The notes beneath the pieces were generated by a model. That model was given only the letters and a program-made list of their open reading frames with translations. It was not told the DNA's origin and did no database searches. Both the position numbers and the translations under genes were made by a program. Positions 8,632 to 20,460 of a stretch of DNA of 39,687 bases are shown one piece after another (positions within the stretch are counted from its first letter, which is position 1; each line of letters begins with the position of its first letter). Source of the stretch: Candidatus Ruthturnera sp. (GTDB lineage Bacteria > Pseudomonadota > Gammaproteobacteria > PS1 > Pseudothioglobaceae). The stretch covers positions 1 to 39,687 of the forward strand of contig JAUVOQ010000010.1 of NCBI GenBank assembly GCA_030599095.1, given 5' to 3'.

Positions 8632-11600
8632 TTATTTATTGGCTTGTTCTATTGTTTTTATTTCTTCTTCTGTTAAATTGTAAAGTTTATAAACTAATTG
8701 GTCTATTTTGTTTTCTAATTGTGAAGTGTCTGATTCTGGATTTTGTTTTTTATATTCTAAAATTTTTGAAACAATATCAGATATATACTGTTGAATATTC
8801 TCTTCAGGTTTTATTAACGGAATATTAACTAATGGCTCTTTATCTAATTGAAAATTATTTCCTTGCATTTTTCCTTTATTTCTTAACCAAAACTCACTTA
8901 ATTTAGAATTTAATAAGCCAACTAAATATTTTTGATTTAATCTATTTGTTTTTATAACATTAAATGCCATCATTACATAAATTTCATCTTCTGTATAAGT
9001 AAAGGAAGGTTTGTTACATTTCCTGATACTTAGTATCTTAGAACCAGTTTCAAAATAAGATTCAACTCTTGGCCAATGAAGATGAAAGTAATCTAATCTA
9101 CCATTTAGATTTTCTCTTCTATCGTTCATAATTTCACGATATTTTTCTAAATGATTTAATATTTCAATTTCAATATCAATATTATGAGAATTATTTTTTG
9201 TTATATAAATTATTTTTTGAGAATTACTATTGGTAGGTAAATACCTGCCTGTTTCTGATGGTTCAATTAGTGGTTTAATAAAATTACTATTAGATTTTGC
9301 AAGTCTATGGTTATTTTTAATAATAAAAACCCCATCTCCGACTTGAATATTATTAGAAACTACTTTATTTTTTGGAATCTTATTTATATTTCTTGAGTTA
9401 ACAACATCAGGGTTTGGCACAATCCCTTGAGCAATTTCAATATCATTAAGGTTAAAATTTGATTTATTTAATATTTTCTCAAGTACATTTTCAAAAATTG
9501 TACTATTAAAAGTCAGGCCTTTATTATTAAAATTGTCAATACTAATTTTCGGTTCATATATTTTAAAATTCGGCAATTGTGATTTATTAATAATGTTTAT
9601 GGCATCTTCATAAATTGGTTTTGTTGAATTAATCTTTCTATAATCAAAAGTGTAATTATCTATTTTATTTTTAACAAATTGCATTATCATGGTTTGAATA
9701 CTTGAGGTATCAAAAACCATATAACTACCAAAATCTACTAACTGTATAAATTGGCTATTTTGCAACATAAAGTTTCTCATCTTGCTTGCACCAGCATTGG
9801 TAGTCCAATTATTTGGAGCAATAAAATTTAAAATCCCATGTGTCTTTAATAGTTTAATTCCATCACAAGTAAACATATACCATATATCCATCTTACCTTG
9901 ATATACTTCATTCTTTCTTAAGCCATCAAATATTTCTTTACCTTCATATTCCTTAATATAAGGCGGATTGCCAATCACAATATCAAAGCCAATAAAATCG
10001 CCATTATTATTAAGCACTTCTGGGAATTCAAAACGCCATTCAAAAGCATTTTCGTATATTTTATTACTTTTAATTTCTTCAATAATAATTTCTAATTTTT
10101 TAGAATCTTCTGTCAGTTTTTTTAGTTTTTTATTGTAGACCGTTTGTTCTTTTTTGCTTAGTTCAAATAGTTGCGCTTGATTGGTTATTGTATACATCTC
10201 ACCGTGTATTTTTTTAAGTCTTGTAACGTTTGAATCACTCTCATATATGACACTTCTAAAGTTATTTTTAATATCATCAATTAGTTTTTCCATTTCTCGT
10301 TTTTGCTCTTTATTTTGAGCATTACGATATGTATTAACTGCTTGTTTATAACCATTTATAGTCCAGTTACTACTTTTTAGTGCTTTTTTAATATCAATAT
10401 CTAACTCAAAACGACTGATAAGAGAATTGCTACATTTGATATTGATGTCAATATTTGGTAGTGTTTCTAGTTCATCTTTGTTTTTATAATAAGTGTTTTT
10501 TAATAATTCAATCCATAATCGTAAGCGACATATTTTTACTGAATTTGGGTTAATATCTACACCAAATAAACAGCCCTCAATAATGGTTTGTTTTTCGTGA
10601 AACAGTGTTTCTTGTATGCGTTGACTTTCTTTATTTTTTGGATTGTATTCAAAAAGCTCTCCGTCTTCATCTGTTACAACTAATTCATCATTGACCACTT
10701 CAACTTGATAATTTTTGAGTCGTCTACCATTTTTGTCGCATAGGATTTTAAGGTCGTTTTTAATTGCAAGTATTTCATTAAGTGCTGACACTAAAAAATG
10801 ACCTGAACCAACGGCAGGATCACAAATTTTCAAACTATTTATAATGTCATTTGCTTCTTTTTTATCTTCAATTTTATTATAAAGAGCATCAATATCTTCA
10901 CACATCCAATTTTTAGTCTCGTTAAATTTTTGAACAACAGCTTTTCTAATGGTTTCACTACACATATACATTGTGATAAAACCGGGGGTAAAGAATGAGC
11001 CATCTTTATAACCATTTATTTTCTCAAAAATCAATCCAAGAACAGAGGCATTAATTAAAGTTTTATTGTCCTCTTGAATTTCCTCAGAACCCTCACTACT
11101 AAAATCATAAGCATTTAAAAATTCAAATAAATATTCAAGAGTGCTTAATTTTCCTGTTAGTTTTTTACCGTTCTCATTTTTTAGAACTGTTGAAGAATAA
11201 ATAGGCATTGTTTTTTCATCACTTAAATTACTAATAAATAAAGTGCCGTGTTCAATATCTGTTGGTTCAAAAAGTGAGCTGTTTAAATAAGGAACTTTAG
11301 CAAAAGCATCTTTTACATCTTGGTTTCTTTGTGATTGTTTTTTAGCTAAAACTTGAAAGAAAAGACTATTTAAATCATCATAATTTTGAATTTTATTTAT
11401 GCTTAAAAATTCATATGATTTGTCTGCTTTATGATATGTTTTAAGTTGAGCTTCTAATAATTTAAGAAATAAAATTCTGTTTATCCAAGTAATACTTAAT
11501 TCAAGACCAACATTAAATAATTGTTGTTGTTCGGTTGTGCCAAAATGACTAGGATTATCAAGCCTACTTATCTTATCTAAACTGTCTAGTTGGATTATGG

Positions 11601-12465
11601 CATTTTCAAGAAATGAGCCTGTATTTCTTGCTTTTTCTTTATTTCTTTGGATTAGTTTTTTACTACCATCTTTGGTTTCTGATAGTCCAATAATATGTAA
11701 TAACTCACCATAAAATCTTTTATCAAGACTATTGCTATCATTTGCAAAAGGTAGCTTTAATAAATGCTCTGGAGCGTATAATTTAAAAAGAGAAATAAGT
11801 TTGTTATCATCTTTTGTATTATCATGACGAAGTGGTTTTTCGTATTCACGAATATCAAAAAATGTAAATTCTACATCTTGTTTTAAATTGTTAATAAAAG
11901 GTTGGGCAATTTCTTTGTAGAAAAAATCAGTTGTTTTCTCTGCTAATCTCCCATTTTCAAAGTCAGTAAATTGTTTAACAAATTCTTTGTTTTGAGCAAA
12001 TTGTTTTTCAAATACATTGGAATCAAAAACAAACCATTCATTAATGTTTGTCGCAATTAAATATTTTACTTCTAGGTTCTTATGAGTAATTCGCTCTCTT
12101 AAATAATAAAGCACTAACTCTTGAAATGCTTTGACATTTATTTTATCTTTTGTCATCATTTCTGCTTTATTAGTTGGCTTTTTTTCCTCAATAATTACGC
12201 CAACAGTGCTTGTTGGTTTATTGCCATTATGTATAACTAGGTCATTTCTACCTTTAGTATTTATAAAATAATTTGGTGCGTAATAGGTTTTCTTTAAAAA
12301 ATCAGAAACTAGGTTTTTATGGAATTCTTCTGATTCGGTATTATTTGTTTGGTCAAGTAATTGAATCAAATTCACCTTAAAACTTTCAATTTCAGTTCTA
12401 TTTGGTTTTATTTTTAAAAAGGCTTTATTGATTGCCATTTTTGGTTTAATTTTTTTTATTTTCAT
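8632..12465 (-). CDS. Type IIG (Eco57I-like) restriction endonuclease and adenine methyltransferase
   Basis: One 1277-residue chain carries both restriction and modification activities. The N-terminal part has a PD-(D/E)XK nuclease site: Asp75 (RNDLVI) and Glu93-Glu94-Lys95 (IIEEKKP). The central part is an N6-adenine methyltransferase with motif I DPAVGSGHFL (from residue 549) and catalytic motif IV NPPY (833-836). The C-terminal part with GKMQGNNFQLDKEPLVNIPL resembles the target-recognition domain of these enzymes, and the end is a coiled coil. It has no separate specificity or methylase gene, as expected for type IIG. The coding sequence is much more AT-rich than its neighbours, which suggests acquisition. 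An IS30 transposase remnant lies directly upstream. The frame is uninterrupted. Confidence 0.92.
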   Translation of the reverse strand: MKIKKIKPKMAINKAFLKIKPNRTEIESFKVNLIQLLDQTNNTESEEFHKNLVSDFLKKTYYAPNYFINTKGRNDLVIHNGNKPTSTVGVIIEEKKPTNKAEMMTKDKINVKAFQELVLYYLRERITHKNLEVKYLIATNINEWFVFDSNVFEKQFAQNKEFVKQFTDFENGRLAEKTTDFFYKEIAQPFINNLKQDVEFTFFDIREYEKPLRHDNTKDDNKLISLFKLYAPEHLLKLPFANDSNSLDKRFYGELLHIIGLSETKDGSKKLIQRNKEKARNTGSFLENAIIQLDSLDKISRLDNPSHFGTTEQQQLFNVGLELSITWINRILFLKLLEAQLKTYHKADKSYEFLSINKIQNYDDLNSLFFQVLAKKQSQRNQDVKDAFAKVPYLNSSLFEPTDIEHGTLFISNLSDEKTMPIYSSTVLKNENGKKLTGKLSTLEYLFEFLNAYDFSSEGSEEIQEDNKTLINASVLGLIFEKINGYKDGSFFTPGFITMYMCSETIRKAVVQKFNETKNWMCEDIDALYNKIEDKKEANDIINSLKICDPAVGSGHFLVSALNEILAIKNDLKILCDKNGRRLKNYQVEVVNDELVVTDEDGELFEYNPKNKESQRIQETLFHEKQTIIEGCLFGVDINPNSVKICRLRLWIELLKNTYYKNKDELETLPNIDINIKCSNSLISRFELDIDIKKALKSSNWTINGYKQAVNTYRNAQNKEQKREMEKLIDDIKNNFRSVIYESDSNVTRLKKIHGEMYTITNQAQLFELSKKEQTVYNKKLKKLTEDSKKLEIIIEEIKSNKIYENAFEWRFEFPEVLNNNGDFIGFDIVIGNPPYIKEYEGKEIFDGLRKNEVYQGKMDIWYMFTCDGIKLLKTHGILNFIAPNNWTTNAGASKMRNFMLQNSQFIQLVDFGSYMVFDTSSIQTMIMQFVKNKIDNYTFDYRKINSTKPIYEDAINIINKSQLPNFKIYEPKISIDNFNNKGLTFNSTIFENVLEKILNKSNFNLNDIEIAQGIVPNPDVVNSRNINKIPKNKVVSNNIQVGDGVFIIKNNHRLAKSNSNFIKPLIEPSETGRYLPTNSNSQKIIYITKNNSHNIDIEIEILNHLEKYREIMNDRRENLNGRLDYFHLHWPRVESYFETGSKILSIRKCNKPSFTYTEDEIYVMMAFNVIKTNRLNQKYLVGLLNSKLSEFWLRNKGKMQGNNFQLDKEPLVNIPLIKPEENIQQYISDIVSKILEYKKQNPESDTSQLENKIDQLVYKLYNLTEEEIKTIEQANK

Positions 12466-12473
12466 TTAAAGTG

Positions 12474-12575
12474 TTTTTGAGTGAAAAAGAAGCATTTAGG
12501 GCGACTGATTTAATGAATAATAAACCTAGAAAGTGCTTGAGGTACAAGACCCCATCTGAAGTCTTGGCACAGTGA
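12474..12575 (+). pseudogene. IS30-family transposase C-terminal remnant
   Basis: In the plus strand the frame over 12501-12575 reads MNNKPRKCLRYKTPSEVL and then a stop. This matches the well-conserved C-terminal signature of IS30-family transposases (NNRPRKxLGYxTPxEVF). Nothing else of the element is recognisable: the catalytic DDE part is missing and no terminal inverted repeats can be paired. The scrap starts directly ahead of the restriction-modification gene's start codon, so an IS30-type element probably took part in bringing in, or in deleting DNA beside, that gene. Confidence 0.6.
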
Positions 12576-12829
12576 ACTGGCGAGGACTATTTTTGAATGA
12601 AAGTGTTGCATTTATGGGTTGAATTCGTTGTTGTTGTGAGTGATGTTTATTTAAATTATTTTGCAAACTTCATTGAAGTTTAAACGTGGTAATCTTGGGA
12701 AAACTTTGTTATGGTTGTCATTGTAGCTTGATTTACACTCCCTACAAACACTGTATTTTGTTTTTATCTTTCCAAATCTTAAGATAGAAGTTGGTAAAAT
12801 GCTAAAAACTCTTAAACAGTTATCAATAA
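12576..12829. other. Intergenic region upstream of hisS
   Basis: No gene is supported here. A 7-bp hairpin AAACTTC-ATT-GAAGTTT lies at 12665-12681 without a T-run. A possible extended -10 (TGG-TAAAAT, 12792-12800) sits 29 nt ahead of the hisS ATG and resembles the one before carA. The rest is probably decayed DNA adjoining the IS30 remnant. Confidence 0.5.
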
Positions 12830-14098
12830 ATGAGTAAAAAAATCCAAGCCATTCGTGGCATGAACGACTTATTGCCTAAAGATTCTACGCTTTGGTTGTC
12901 GTTAGAAAGAACAATTCTTGATTTGTTTATTGCTTATGGTTATCAAAATATTCGCACGCCAATCGTTGAAAATACAGATACTTTTTGTCGTGCAATTGGT
13001 GGAACCACGGACATTGTCGAAAAAGAAATGTATTCGTGGACAGAATCAGGTGGTGAGTCATTAAGTTTAAGACCTGAAGGCACAGCAGGTTGTGTGCGTA
13101 TGATGATTGAGCATAATTTACCTAGAGAGGGCATTCAAAAAGTCTTTTATCAAGGGGCGATGTTTCGGCATGAACGCCCACAAAAAGGGCGTTATCGCCA
13201 GTTTCATCAAATTGGGCTTGAGGTGTTTGCTGCAGTTGATGCCAAAGCGGATGCTGAACTTATGATGATAACACATGCTTTATGGCAAGCTTTGGGTTTG
13301 AAAAATATTGTCTTGGAAATTAACACTTTAGGTTCTAGCAAGGCTAGGGCTGCTTATAAAAAAGTATTGGTTGCCTATTTTAATCAGCACAAAGACCAAC
13401 TTGATGAAGACAGTTTAAGACGATTAAAAACCAATCCTTTGCGCATTTTGGATACTAAAAACAAGGCGATGCATTCTGTCATTAGCAATGCGCCTAAGTT
13501 AATGGATTATTTAGACCAAGAATCTGCACAACATTTTGAGCAATTTAAGACTTATTTAGATGCCTTGAACATTGCTTATGTGATTAATACTCGCTTGGTT
13601 CGTGGGTTGGATTATTACAACCGCACCGTATTTGAGTGGACCACAACTGATTTAGGTGCACAAGGTACGATTTGCGCTGGTGGCAGATTTGACGGTTTGG
13701 TTGAGAAAATGGGCGGCACACCGACACCAGCAGTTGGTTTGGCGATTGGTTTAGAGCGCTTAGTGTTGTTATTAGAGGCGCAAAACTTAATGACAGTTGA
13801 GTCTACTTTGTCTATTTATTTGGTTGCATTGGGCGAAAAAGCACAACTTAAATCAATGCAAATAGCCAGTGTTTTGCATGATGCATTGACTAATGTAATC
13901 CTTTATAATGACCTTACTTTGGGTAGTTTTAAAAGTCAGTTTAAAAAGGCAGACAAAGCCAAAGCGCATTTTGCATTAATCTTGGGCGAGCAAGAATTAA
14001 ACAACAACCAAGTTAGTATCAAACCTCTAAAAGGTCAGGGGACTCAGCAAAGTATGAATTTAGAAGAAGCGATTAAATATTTTAAGGGAAACAAATGA
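12830..14098 (+). CDS. hisS: Histidyl-tRNA synthetase
   Basis: This class II enzyme charges tRNA-His with histidine. The 422-residue protein starts with KKIQAIRGMNDLLPKDS, typical of HisRS. Motif 2 is seen at FRHERPQKGRYRQFHQIGLE, the histidine-binding signatures at RLVRGLDYYNRTVFEW and GTICAGGRFDGLVEKMGG, and motif 3 at AVGLAIGLERL. A C-terminal anticodon-binding domain follows. The gene overlaps yfgM by 4 nt (ATGA) and begins a hisS-yfgM-der operon. Confidence 0.97.
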   Translation: MSKKIQAIRGMNDLLPKDSTLWLSLERTILDLFIAYGYQNIRTPIVENTDTFCRAIGGTTDIVEKEMYSWTESGGESLSLRPEGTAGCVRMMIEHNLPREGIQKVFYQGAMFRHERPQKGRYRQFHQIGLEVFAAVDAKADAELMMITHALWQALGLKNIVLEINTLGSSKARAAYKKVLVAYFNQHKDQLDEDSLRRLKTNPLRILDTKNKAMHSVISNAPKLMDYLDQESAQHFEQFKTYLDALNIAYVINTRLVRGLDYYNRTVFEWTTTDLGAQGTICAGGRFDGLVEKMGGTPTPAVGLAIGLERLVLLLEAQNLMTVESTLSIYLVALGEKAQLKSMQIASVLHDALTNVILYNDLTLGSFKSQFKKADKAKAHFALILGEQELNNNQVSIKPLKGQGTQQSMNLEEAIKYFKGNK

Positions 14099-14712
14099 AA
14101 AATTTTATTGAAGTAGGTAAGACTGAAGAAGAGCAGGTCGAACAAGTTAAACAGTGGATTAAAGAAAATACGCTACAAATTGTTGTTGGTGTTGCTTTGG
14201 GTTTGGGTGGCATTTGGGGGTTTGATGCTTATAAAAATTATCAACACTCGCAATTGCTTGAAGCCCGAAGTATTTACTTAACACTTAGTTTTAATCCCAG
14301 CGACACACAAGCCTATGAGCAACTAAAAAATAACCATGCGAATAGTGGTTATCTTGACCAAGCAACATTAATCCTAGCTAAAAATGCAGTGACTAATAAA
14401 AATTATACGCAAGCACTTGAATACCTTACCCCATTAAGTCATGCAAGCAATGTCTCTATTGCTAAAGTTGTCAATATGAGGATAGCCAGTTTGCATTTAG
14501 AAATGGGTCATTATGAACAAGCACTTAGTGCGCTAAACACTGTGCCTAATAGTGCATTTGACGGCTTGTACAATCAGCTTAAAGGTGATATTTATTTGGC
14601 TGACAATCAAGTTGACAATGCTAAAAAGCATTATGAATTAGCCTTAAATCAAATTTCTAAAAATTCCAGATTGCAAAATTTGATTAAAATTAAATTAAGC
14701 GACCTTAACTAA
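14095..14712 (+). CDS. yfgM: YfgM-like membrane-anchored TPR protein (SecYEG ancillary subunit)
   Basis: YfgM is an inner-membrane protein with a periplasmic TPR-like domain that associates with the SecYEG translocon and PpiD. This 205-residue protein has an acidic N-terminus (TEEEQVEQVKQWIKEN), one membrane segment at about residues 27-45 (LQIVVGVALGLGGIWGF), and then helical repeats such as NYTQALEYLTPL, HYEQALSALNTV and QVDNAKKHYELAL. The position between hisS and der supports the name. In E. coli bamB lies between yfgM and der; here only 6 nt separate them. Confidence 0.85.
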   Translation: MKNFIEVGKTEEEQVEQVKQWIKENTLQIVVGVALGLGGIWGFDAYKNYQHSQLLEARSIYLTLSFNPSDTQAYEQLKNNHANSGYLDQATLILAKNAVTNKNYTQALEYLTPLSHASNVSIAKVVNMRIASLHLEMGHYEQALSALNTVPNSAFDGLYNQLKGDIYLADNQVDNAKKHYELALNQISKNSRLQNLIKIKLSDLN

Positions 14713-14718
14713 TCACCC

Positions 14719-16116
14719 ATGGGTTTACCTATTATTTGCCTTGTTGGGCGAACCAATGTTGGTAAATCCACATTATTTAACCGCCTAAGTCATTCGCGCC
14801 AAGCATTGGTGTCTGATTTTGAAGGATTAACTCGCGATCGTCAATACACAGAAGTGCTTTTGGATGATGACACACAAACTTTTGCCACAATCATTGACAC
14901 AGGCGGACTTACCAATCAAGACAATTTGGTTGACAGTGGTATTCAAGCTCAAGTGCTGAAGGCTTTAAAAGAGTCAGACGTTATTTATTTTATGGTTAGC
15001 AGTCAAGATGGTGTCATTGGTCTTGATTTAGAAATCGCATCACGTCTTAGAAAACTTAAAAAAAATATCATCTTAGTTTGCAATAAGGCCGAAGGTTTAA
15101 ACCCAACTTTAGCCGCTGAATTCTTTGAACTTGGATTAGGTGAACCTATGCTCATTTCAGCCGAACATGGTCAAGGCATTGCTGATTTAATTGACACCAC
15201 CCTACCGCTACTGCCTCAAGCCATCGCTAATGAGACAAAAACAGTAGAAGGCATTGCCGTAGCCGTACTTGGCAGACCTAATGTCGGAAAATCAACTTTA
15301 ATTAACCGTATTTTAGGGCAAAGACGCGTACTGGTAATTGATTTACCAGGCACCACGCGCGATAGTATTTATATCCCTTTTGAACGTGAAGGGCAAAAAT
15401 ATACGCTCATTGATACAGCAGGCATTCGTCGTAAACGCTCAACCCATGAAAAAGTTGAGATATTCTCTATTATTAAAGCCATTGACGCCTTGGAAAAGGC
15501 TCATGTTGCCATTCTTGTGCTAGATGCGCAAACTGGGGTGACTGAGCAAGATGCAACTCTATTGGGCATGATTGCAGACAAAGGTAGGGCATTACTGATT
15601 GTCATTAACAAATGGGATGGTTTGGATGATTATCAAAAGCAAGAAGTTAAGCGCAAATTAGAGATTAAGCTTTGTTTTGTAAATTATGCCAGCGTGCATT
15701 ATATTTCTGCCCTACACGGCTCTGGTGTGGGTAAATTATTTGCACCCATCAACCAATCTTATCAAAACGCTGGTAGGCAGTATTCAACCTCAGCATTGAA
15801 TAAAATTTTAGAAAAGGCCAATCAAAGTCATCAGCCACCGCCTGTTAAAGGCAAAAGGCTAAAAATTAAATACGTCAATCAAACCGATGTATTTCCGCCA
15901 ACGTTTACTTTTCATGGCAATCATCTACAAAATGTGCCAAACGCCTATGAGCGTTATTTAAAGAACTTTTTTATTAATGCTTTAAAGTTAACCAATACCC
16001 CTATCAAAATTAAATACAAAAGTGGCGACAACCCTTTTAAAGATAAAAAAAATGTGTTGAACGCTAGGCAAATTGCCAAAAAGCGCCGTTTAATGAAATT
16101 TGTTAAAAAGCGTTAA
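14719..16116 (+). CDS. der: Ribosome-biogenesis GTPase Der (EngA)
   Basis: Der is an essential GTPase for 50S subunit assembly, with two consecutive G domains and a KH-like C-terminal domain. The P-loops are GRTNVGKST (10-18) and GRPNVGKST (185-193); the switch regions include DTGGL (60-64) and DTAGIRRKRSTHE. The first domain has NKAE as its G4 motif and the second NKWD; an acidic residue other than Asp in the first domain is known in this family. The KH-like domain ends in a basic tail (NARQIAKKRRLMKFVKKR). The length of 465 residues is normal. Confidence 0.97.
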   Translation: MGLPIICLVGRTNVGKSTLFNRLSHSRQALVSDFEGLTRDRQYTEVLLDDDTQTFATIIDTGGLTNQDNLVDSGIQAQVLKALKESDVIYFMVSSQDGVIGLDLEIASRLRKLKKNIILVCNKAEGLNPTLAAEFFELGLGEPMLISAEHGQGIADLIDTTLPLLPQAIANETKTVEGIAVAVLGRPNVGKSTLINRILGQRRVLVIDLPGTTRDSIYIPFEREGQKYTLIDTAGIRRKRSTHEKVEIFSIIKAIDALEKAHVAILVLDAQTGVTEQDATLLGMIADKGRALLIVINKWDGLDDYQKQEVKRKLEIKLCFVNYASVHYISALHGSGVGKLFAPINQSYQNAGRQYSTSALNKILEKANQSHQPPPVKGKRLKIKYVNQTDVFPPTFTFHGNHLQNVPNAYERYLKNFFINALKLTNTPIKIKYKSGDNPFKDKKNVLNARQIAKKRRLMKFVKKR

Positions 16117-16329
16117 GAACAATCATTGAGACCACTACATTAATAACCCAGTGTGACTTAGAGAGAACACAGGAAATAGTGCATTTTTCATCCAAAATGA
16201 GGGCAATAGCCAGTTATTTGATGAGTTTTTGGGTGGAAAGGGCGCTGTTCTATGTGTTCCATAAGTTGTGATGGGTTGTGCAGTGGTCTTCATTGCTTAT
16301 TTTATGAATTGTTTTGAGTTTTTGGGGAC
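16117..16329. other. Intergenic region between der and pyrG, possible gene remnant
   Basis: No intact gene is supported. On the plus strand about 36 codons are open around 16162-16260, including NSQLFDEFLGGKGAVLCVP, followed by a stop and then MGCAVVFIAYFMNCFEFLG, which reads like a membrane segment. These may be remains of a decayed gene, but I do not recognise the family. No terminator is obvious between the convergent genes. Confidence 0.35.
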
Positions 16330-18300
<1,971 letters not shown>

Positions 18301-18311
18301 TTACACTCGCC

Positions 18312-18340
18312 TTGATAGTTAATCATTTTTTGCGTATAAT
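18312..18340 (+). promoter_or_regulatory. Sigma-70 promoter of the transketolase gene
   Basis: TTGATA (18312-18317) and TATAAT (18335-18340) are separated by 17 nt, close to consensus. Transcription would begin near 18347, leaving a short leader with AAGGA at 18357-18361 before the ATG at 18369. It also argues against the longer upstream start of the frame at 18276. Confidence 0.75.
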
Positions 18341-18368
18341 CTCTGAGTTTTCGTTCAAGGAATTTTAT

Positions 18369-20354
18369 ATGCCATCACGCAGAGATTTAGCAAACGCCAT
18401 TCGCGCCTTAAGCATGGATGCAGTTCAAAAAGCAAATTCAGGTCACCCAGGCGCACCAATGGGCATGGCAGATATTGCACAGGTACTTTGGAATGATCAT
18501 TTGAAGTATAACCCAACACACGCTAAGTGGGCCGATCGTGACCGTTTTGTGTTATCAAACGGACACGGCTCGATGCTGATTTATTCGTTGCTACATTTAT
18601 CAGGTTATGACCTTAGTATGGATGATATTAAAGATTTTCGCCAATTACATGCCAAAACTGCAGGACATCCTGAATATGGTTATGCAGATGGGATTGAGAC
18701 AACAACAGGTCCATTAGGACAAGGTATTACTAATGCGGTTGGCATGGCAATTGCCGAGCGTACATTAGGTGTACAATTTAACAAACTAGGTCATGATATT
18801 GTTGACCACAATACCTATGTATTTATGGGTGATGGCTGTTTAATGGAAGGTTTATCTCATGAGTCTTGCGCTATGGCAGGCACGTTGGGACTTGGCAAAT
18901 TGGTTGCCTTTTGGGATGATAATGACATCTCTATTGATGGTCATATTTCTGATTGGATGGAAAAAGATGTGGCAGGTCGTTTTGAGTCTTATGGTTGGCA
19001 TGTTGTTCGTGATGTTGATGGTCATGATGTTGATGCAATTAATGCAGCAATTAATGCAGCCAAAGCTGAAACCGCCAAGCCTTCGCTTATTTGTACACGC
19101 ACAACCATTGGTTTTGGTTCGCCTAATTTACGTGGCACGCATAATTGTCATGGTGCGCCATTGGGCGATGATGAAATTGTAGCAACTCGCAAAGAGTTGG
19201 GTTGGGATTCTGCGCCATTTGAAATTCCTGCAGACATTTATGCAGGATGGGATCATAAAGAAAAAGGTGCCGCTGATGAATCGGCTTGGGATGTTAAATT
19301 TGCAACTTATAAGGCTGAGTTTCCAGCAGATGCCGCTGAGTTTGAGCGTCGCATGTCGGGTGATTTGCCTGCTGATTTTGCAGTTGAAATGGATAAATTT
19401 ATTGCTAAAACACAAGATGAAATGCCCAACATTGCTTCTCGTCAAGCCTCTCAGCGCACTATTGAAGCCATGGGTCCATTATTGCCAGAAATGTTTGGCG
19501 GTTCTGCTGATTTGACTGGCTCTAACCTAACTAACTGGTCAGGCACTATTAAAGTCAATGCACAAAATGCGAATGGCAACTATATCTCTTGGGGTGTGCG
19601 TGAATTTGGCATGGCGCATATGATGAATGGTATGGTGCTTCATGGTGGTTTTAAGGTTTATGGCGCAACTTTCTTTATGTTTATGGAATTTATGCGTAAT
19701 GCATTACGCATGTCAGCACTGATGAAAATTGGCACGATTTATGTTTATACCCACGACTCTATTGGTTTGGGTGAGGATGGACCAACACATCAGCCGGTTG
19801 AACAATTGGCAACTATGCGATTGATTCCTAATTTTCAATCTTGGAGAGGTTGTGACGCAGTTGAATCAGCGGTATCTTGGAAAATGGCGATGCTTAGAGA
19901 TAATGCACCAACAGGGTTGGTTTTCTCACGTCAAACTTTAACAGCCATGGCACGAACTTCTGAACAAGTGGCAAATATTGAAAAAGGTGGTTATGTTCTT
20001 AAAGATTGTGAAGGTGTGGCCGATATTATCTTTATTGCAACGGGTTCTGAGGTAGGTTTAGCGGTTGAAGCAGCAAATGCAATGGAGGCTAAGGTTCGTG
20101 TGGTTTCAATGCCTTGTACAAATGCTTACGATGATCAAGATCAAGCTTATAAAGATTCAGTTTTAACCCCAGGCGTTAAGCGTCTTGCGATTGAGGCAGG
20201 TGTTGGTGATGGGTGGTACAAATATGTAGGTTTGGATGGTGATGTGGTTTGTATGACAAGTTTTGGCGAGTCTGCACCAGCGGATCAATTATTTAAAGCA
20301 TTTGGCTTTACAATAGATAACGTCACTGCAAAAGCAAAAGCCCTTATTGGTTAA
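18369..20354 (+). CDS. tkt: Transketolase
   Basis: Transketolase moves two-carbon units between sugar phosphates using thiamine diphosphate, a step of the Calvin cycle and the pentose phosphate pathway. I take the ATG at 18369 ([17 protein letters not shown]), which follows AAGGA and gives 661 residues; the frame opens earlier at 18276 but that lies upstream of the promoter. The TPP-binding motif is GDGCLMEG (155-161) with DDNDISIDG; substrate histidines are in SGHPGAP and NGHGSM. It heads a run tkt-gap-pgk-pyk-fba of same-strand carbon-metabolism genes, consistent with a role in CO2 fixation. Confidence 0.97.
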   Translation: MPSRRDLANAIRALSMDAVQKANSGHPGAPMGMADIAQVLWNDHLKYNPTHAKWADRDRFVLSNGHGSMLIYSLLHLSGYDLSMDDIKDFRQLHAKTAGHPEYGYADGIETTTGPLGQGITNAVGMAIAERTLGVQFNKLGHDIVDHNTYVFMGDGCLMEGLSHESCAMAGTLGLGKLVAFWDDNDISIDGHISDWMEKDVAGRFESYGWHVVRDVDGHDVDAINAAINAAKAETAKPSLICTRTTIGFGSPNLRGTHNCHGAPLGDDEIVATRKELGWDSAPFEIPADIYAGWDHKEKGAADESAWDVKFATYKAEFPADAAEFERRMSGDLPADFAVEMDKFIAKTQDEMPNIASRQASQRTIEAMGPLLPEMFGGSADLTGSNLTNWSGTIKVNAQNANGNYISWGVREFGMAHMMNGMVLHGGFKVYGATFFMFMEFMRNALRMSALMKIGTIYVYTHDSIGLGEDGPTHQPVEQLATMRLIPNFQSWRGCDAVESAVSWKMAMLRDNAPTGLVFSRQTLTAMARTSEQVANIEKGGYVLKDCEGVADIIFIATGSEVGLAVEAANAMEAKVRVVSMPCTNAYDDQDQAYKDSVLTPGVKRLAIEAGVGDGWYKYVGLDGDVVCMTSFGESAPADQLFKAFGFTIDNVTAKAKALIG

Positions 20355-20412
20355 ATAATAAATTTAAACACGGTGAAAGTTACTGGTAATTTTTTAGTGT
20401 TTTTAATGAGGT

Positions 20413-20437
20413 TTATGCCTAAATGGCATAATATAAT
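20413..20437 (+). promoter_or_regulatory. gap promoter -10 with adjoining LysR-type inverted repeat
   Basis: A perfect inverted repeat TTATGCC-N5-GGCATAA (20413-20431) runs directly into TATAAT (20432-20437), 23 nt ahead of the gap ATG. The repeat contains the T-N11-A pattern recognised by LysR-type regulators, including CbbR, which controls Calvin-cycle genes in many autotrophs. The assignment to CbbR is inference. A strong AAGGAG ribosome site follows. Confidence 0.5.
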
Positions 20438-20460
20438 AAAGCAAAAAAAGGAGTAAGAAA

